Below, piece by piece: positions 7,864 to 7,864 of a stretch of DNA of 7,864 nt. The notes below the pieces were generated by a model, which did no database searches, was not told the origin of the DNA, and worked only from the letters and a program-made list of their open reading frames with translations. This DNA comes from Nitrososphaerales archaeon TH526 (GTDB taxonomy: Archaea; Thermoproteota; Nitrososphaeria; Nitrososphaerales; Nitrososphaeraceae), in assembly GCA_014523665.1 (NCBI GenBank), contig JAATVR010000431.1, positions 1 to 7,864 of the forward strand, written 5' to 3'. The stretch's first letter is position 1. Every line of letters begins with the position of its first letter. The position numbers were made by a program, and so were the translations under genes.

Positions 7864-7864
7864 C

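Overview
The window looks like a chromosomal accessory region of an ammonia-oxidising archaeon of the Nitrososphaerales (Thaumarchaeota; Nitrososphaera or Nitrosocosmicus type). The evidence is protein style, not a database search. There is a large exported PsbP-domain protein with Gln-, Asn- and Asp-rich linkers, an acidic tail of the kind seen on exported proteins of this group (NCWGK, GVGN motifs), and a helix-turn-helix protein paired with a terminase as in thaumarchaeal proviruses. Several genes appear to start at TTG without a Shine-Dalgarno site, which fits archaeal leaderless or short-leader transcripts.

Layout. Positions 2-280 (+) hold the C-terminal end of an acidic, probably exported protein, followed by a T-rich terminator. 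Positions 281-1270 are mostly non-coding, with one or two doubtful small ORFs and a cluster of repeats built on GGTAGGACGACC. Positions 1271-1592 (-) are a broken SAM-dependent methyltransferase. Positions 1614-2426 (-) are an intact methyltransferase of a different subfamily. Positions 2430-2900 are unassigned. Positions 2900-3396 (+) are the frameshifted C-terminal remnant of a PQQ-type beta-propeller protein. Positions 3558-5481 (-) are a provirus remnant: a helix-turn-helix protein (possible small terminase) overlapping a large terminase gene broken by three frame changes. A possible 54-residue ORF (5603-5767) precedes it. Positions 5818-7863 (-) are a very large exported PsbP-domain protein with a 22-residue polyglutamine tract; its N-terminus lies outside the window.

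The intact genes form no obvious pathway. The centre (about 1270-5015) reads as a gene graveyard: three independent pseudogenes, from metabolic, surface and viral sources, lie beside a viral cassette. Two of the frame changes sit in A/T homopolymers, each one base too long. Assembly error therefore has to be excluded before all lesions are called real, although a nonsense codon and apparent internal deletions cannot be explained that way. I see no CRISPR array, rRNA, tRNA or complete insertion sequence. I found no convincing new multi-gene system. The best candidates for follow-up are the terminase/HTH remnant and the polyQ PsbP protein.
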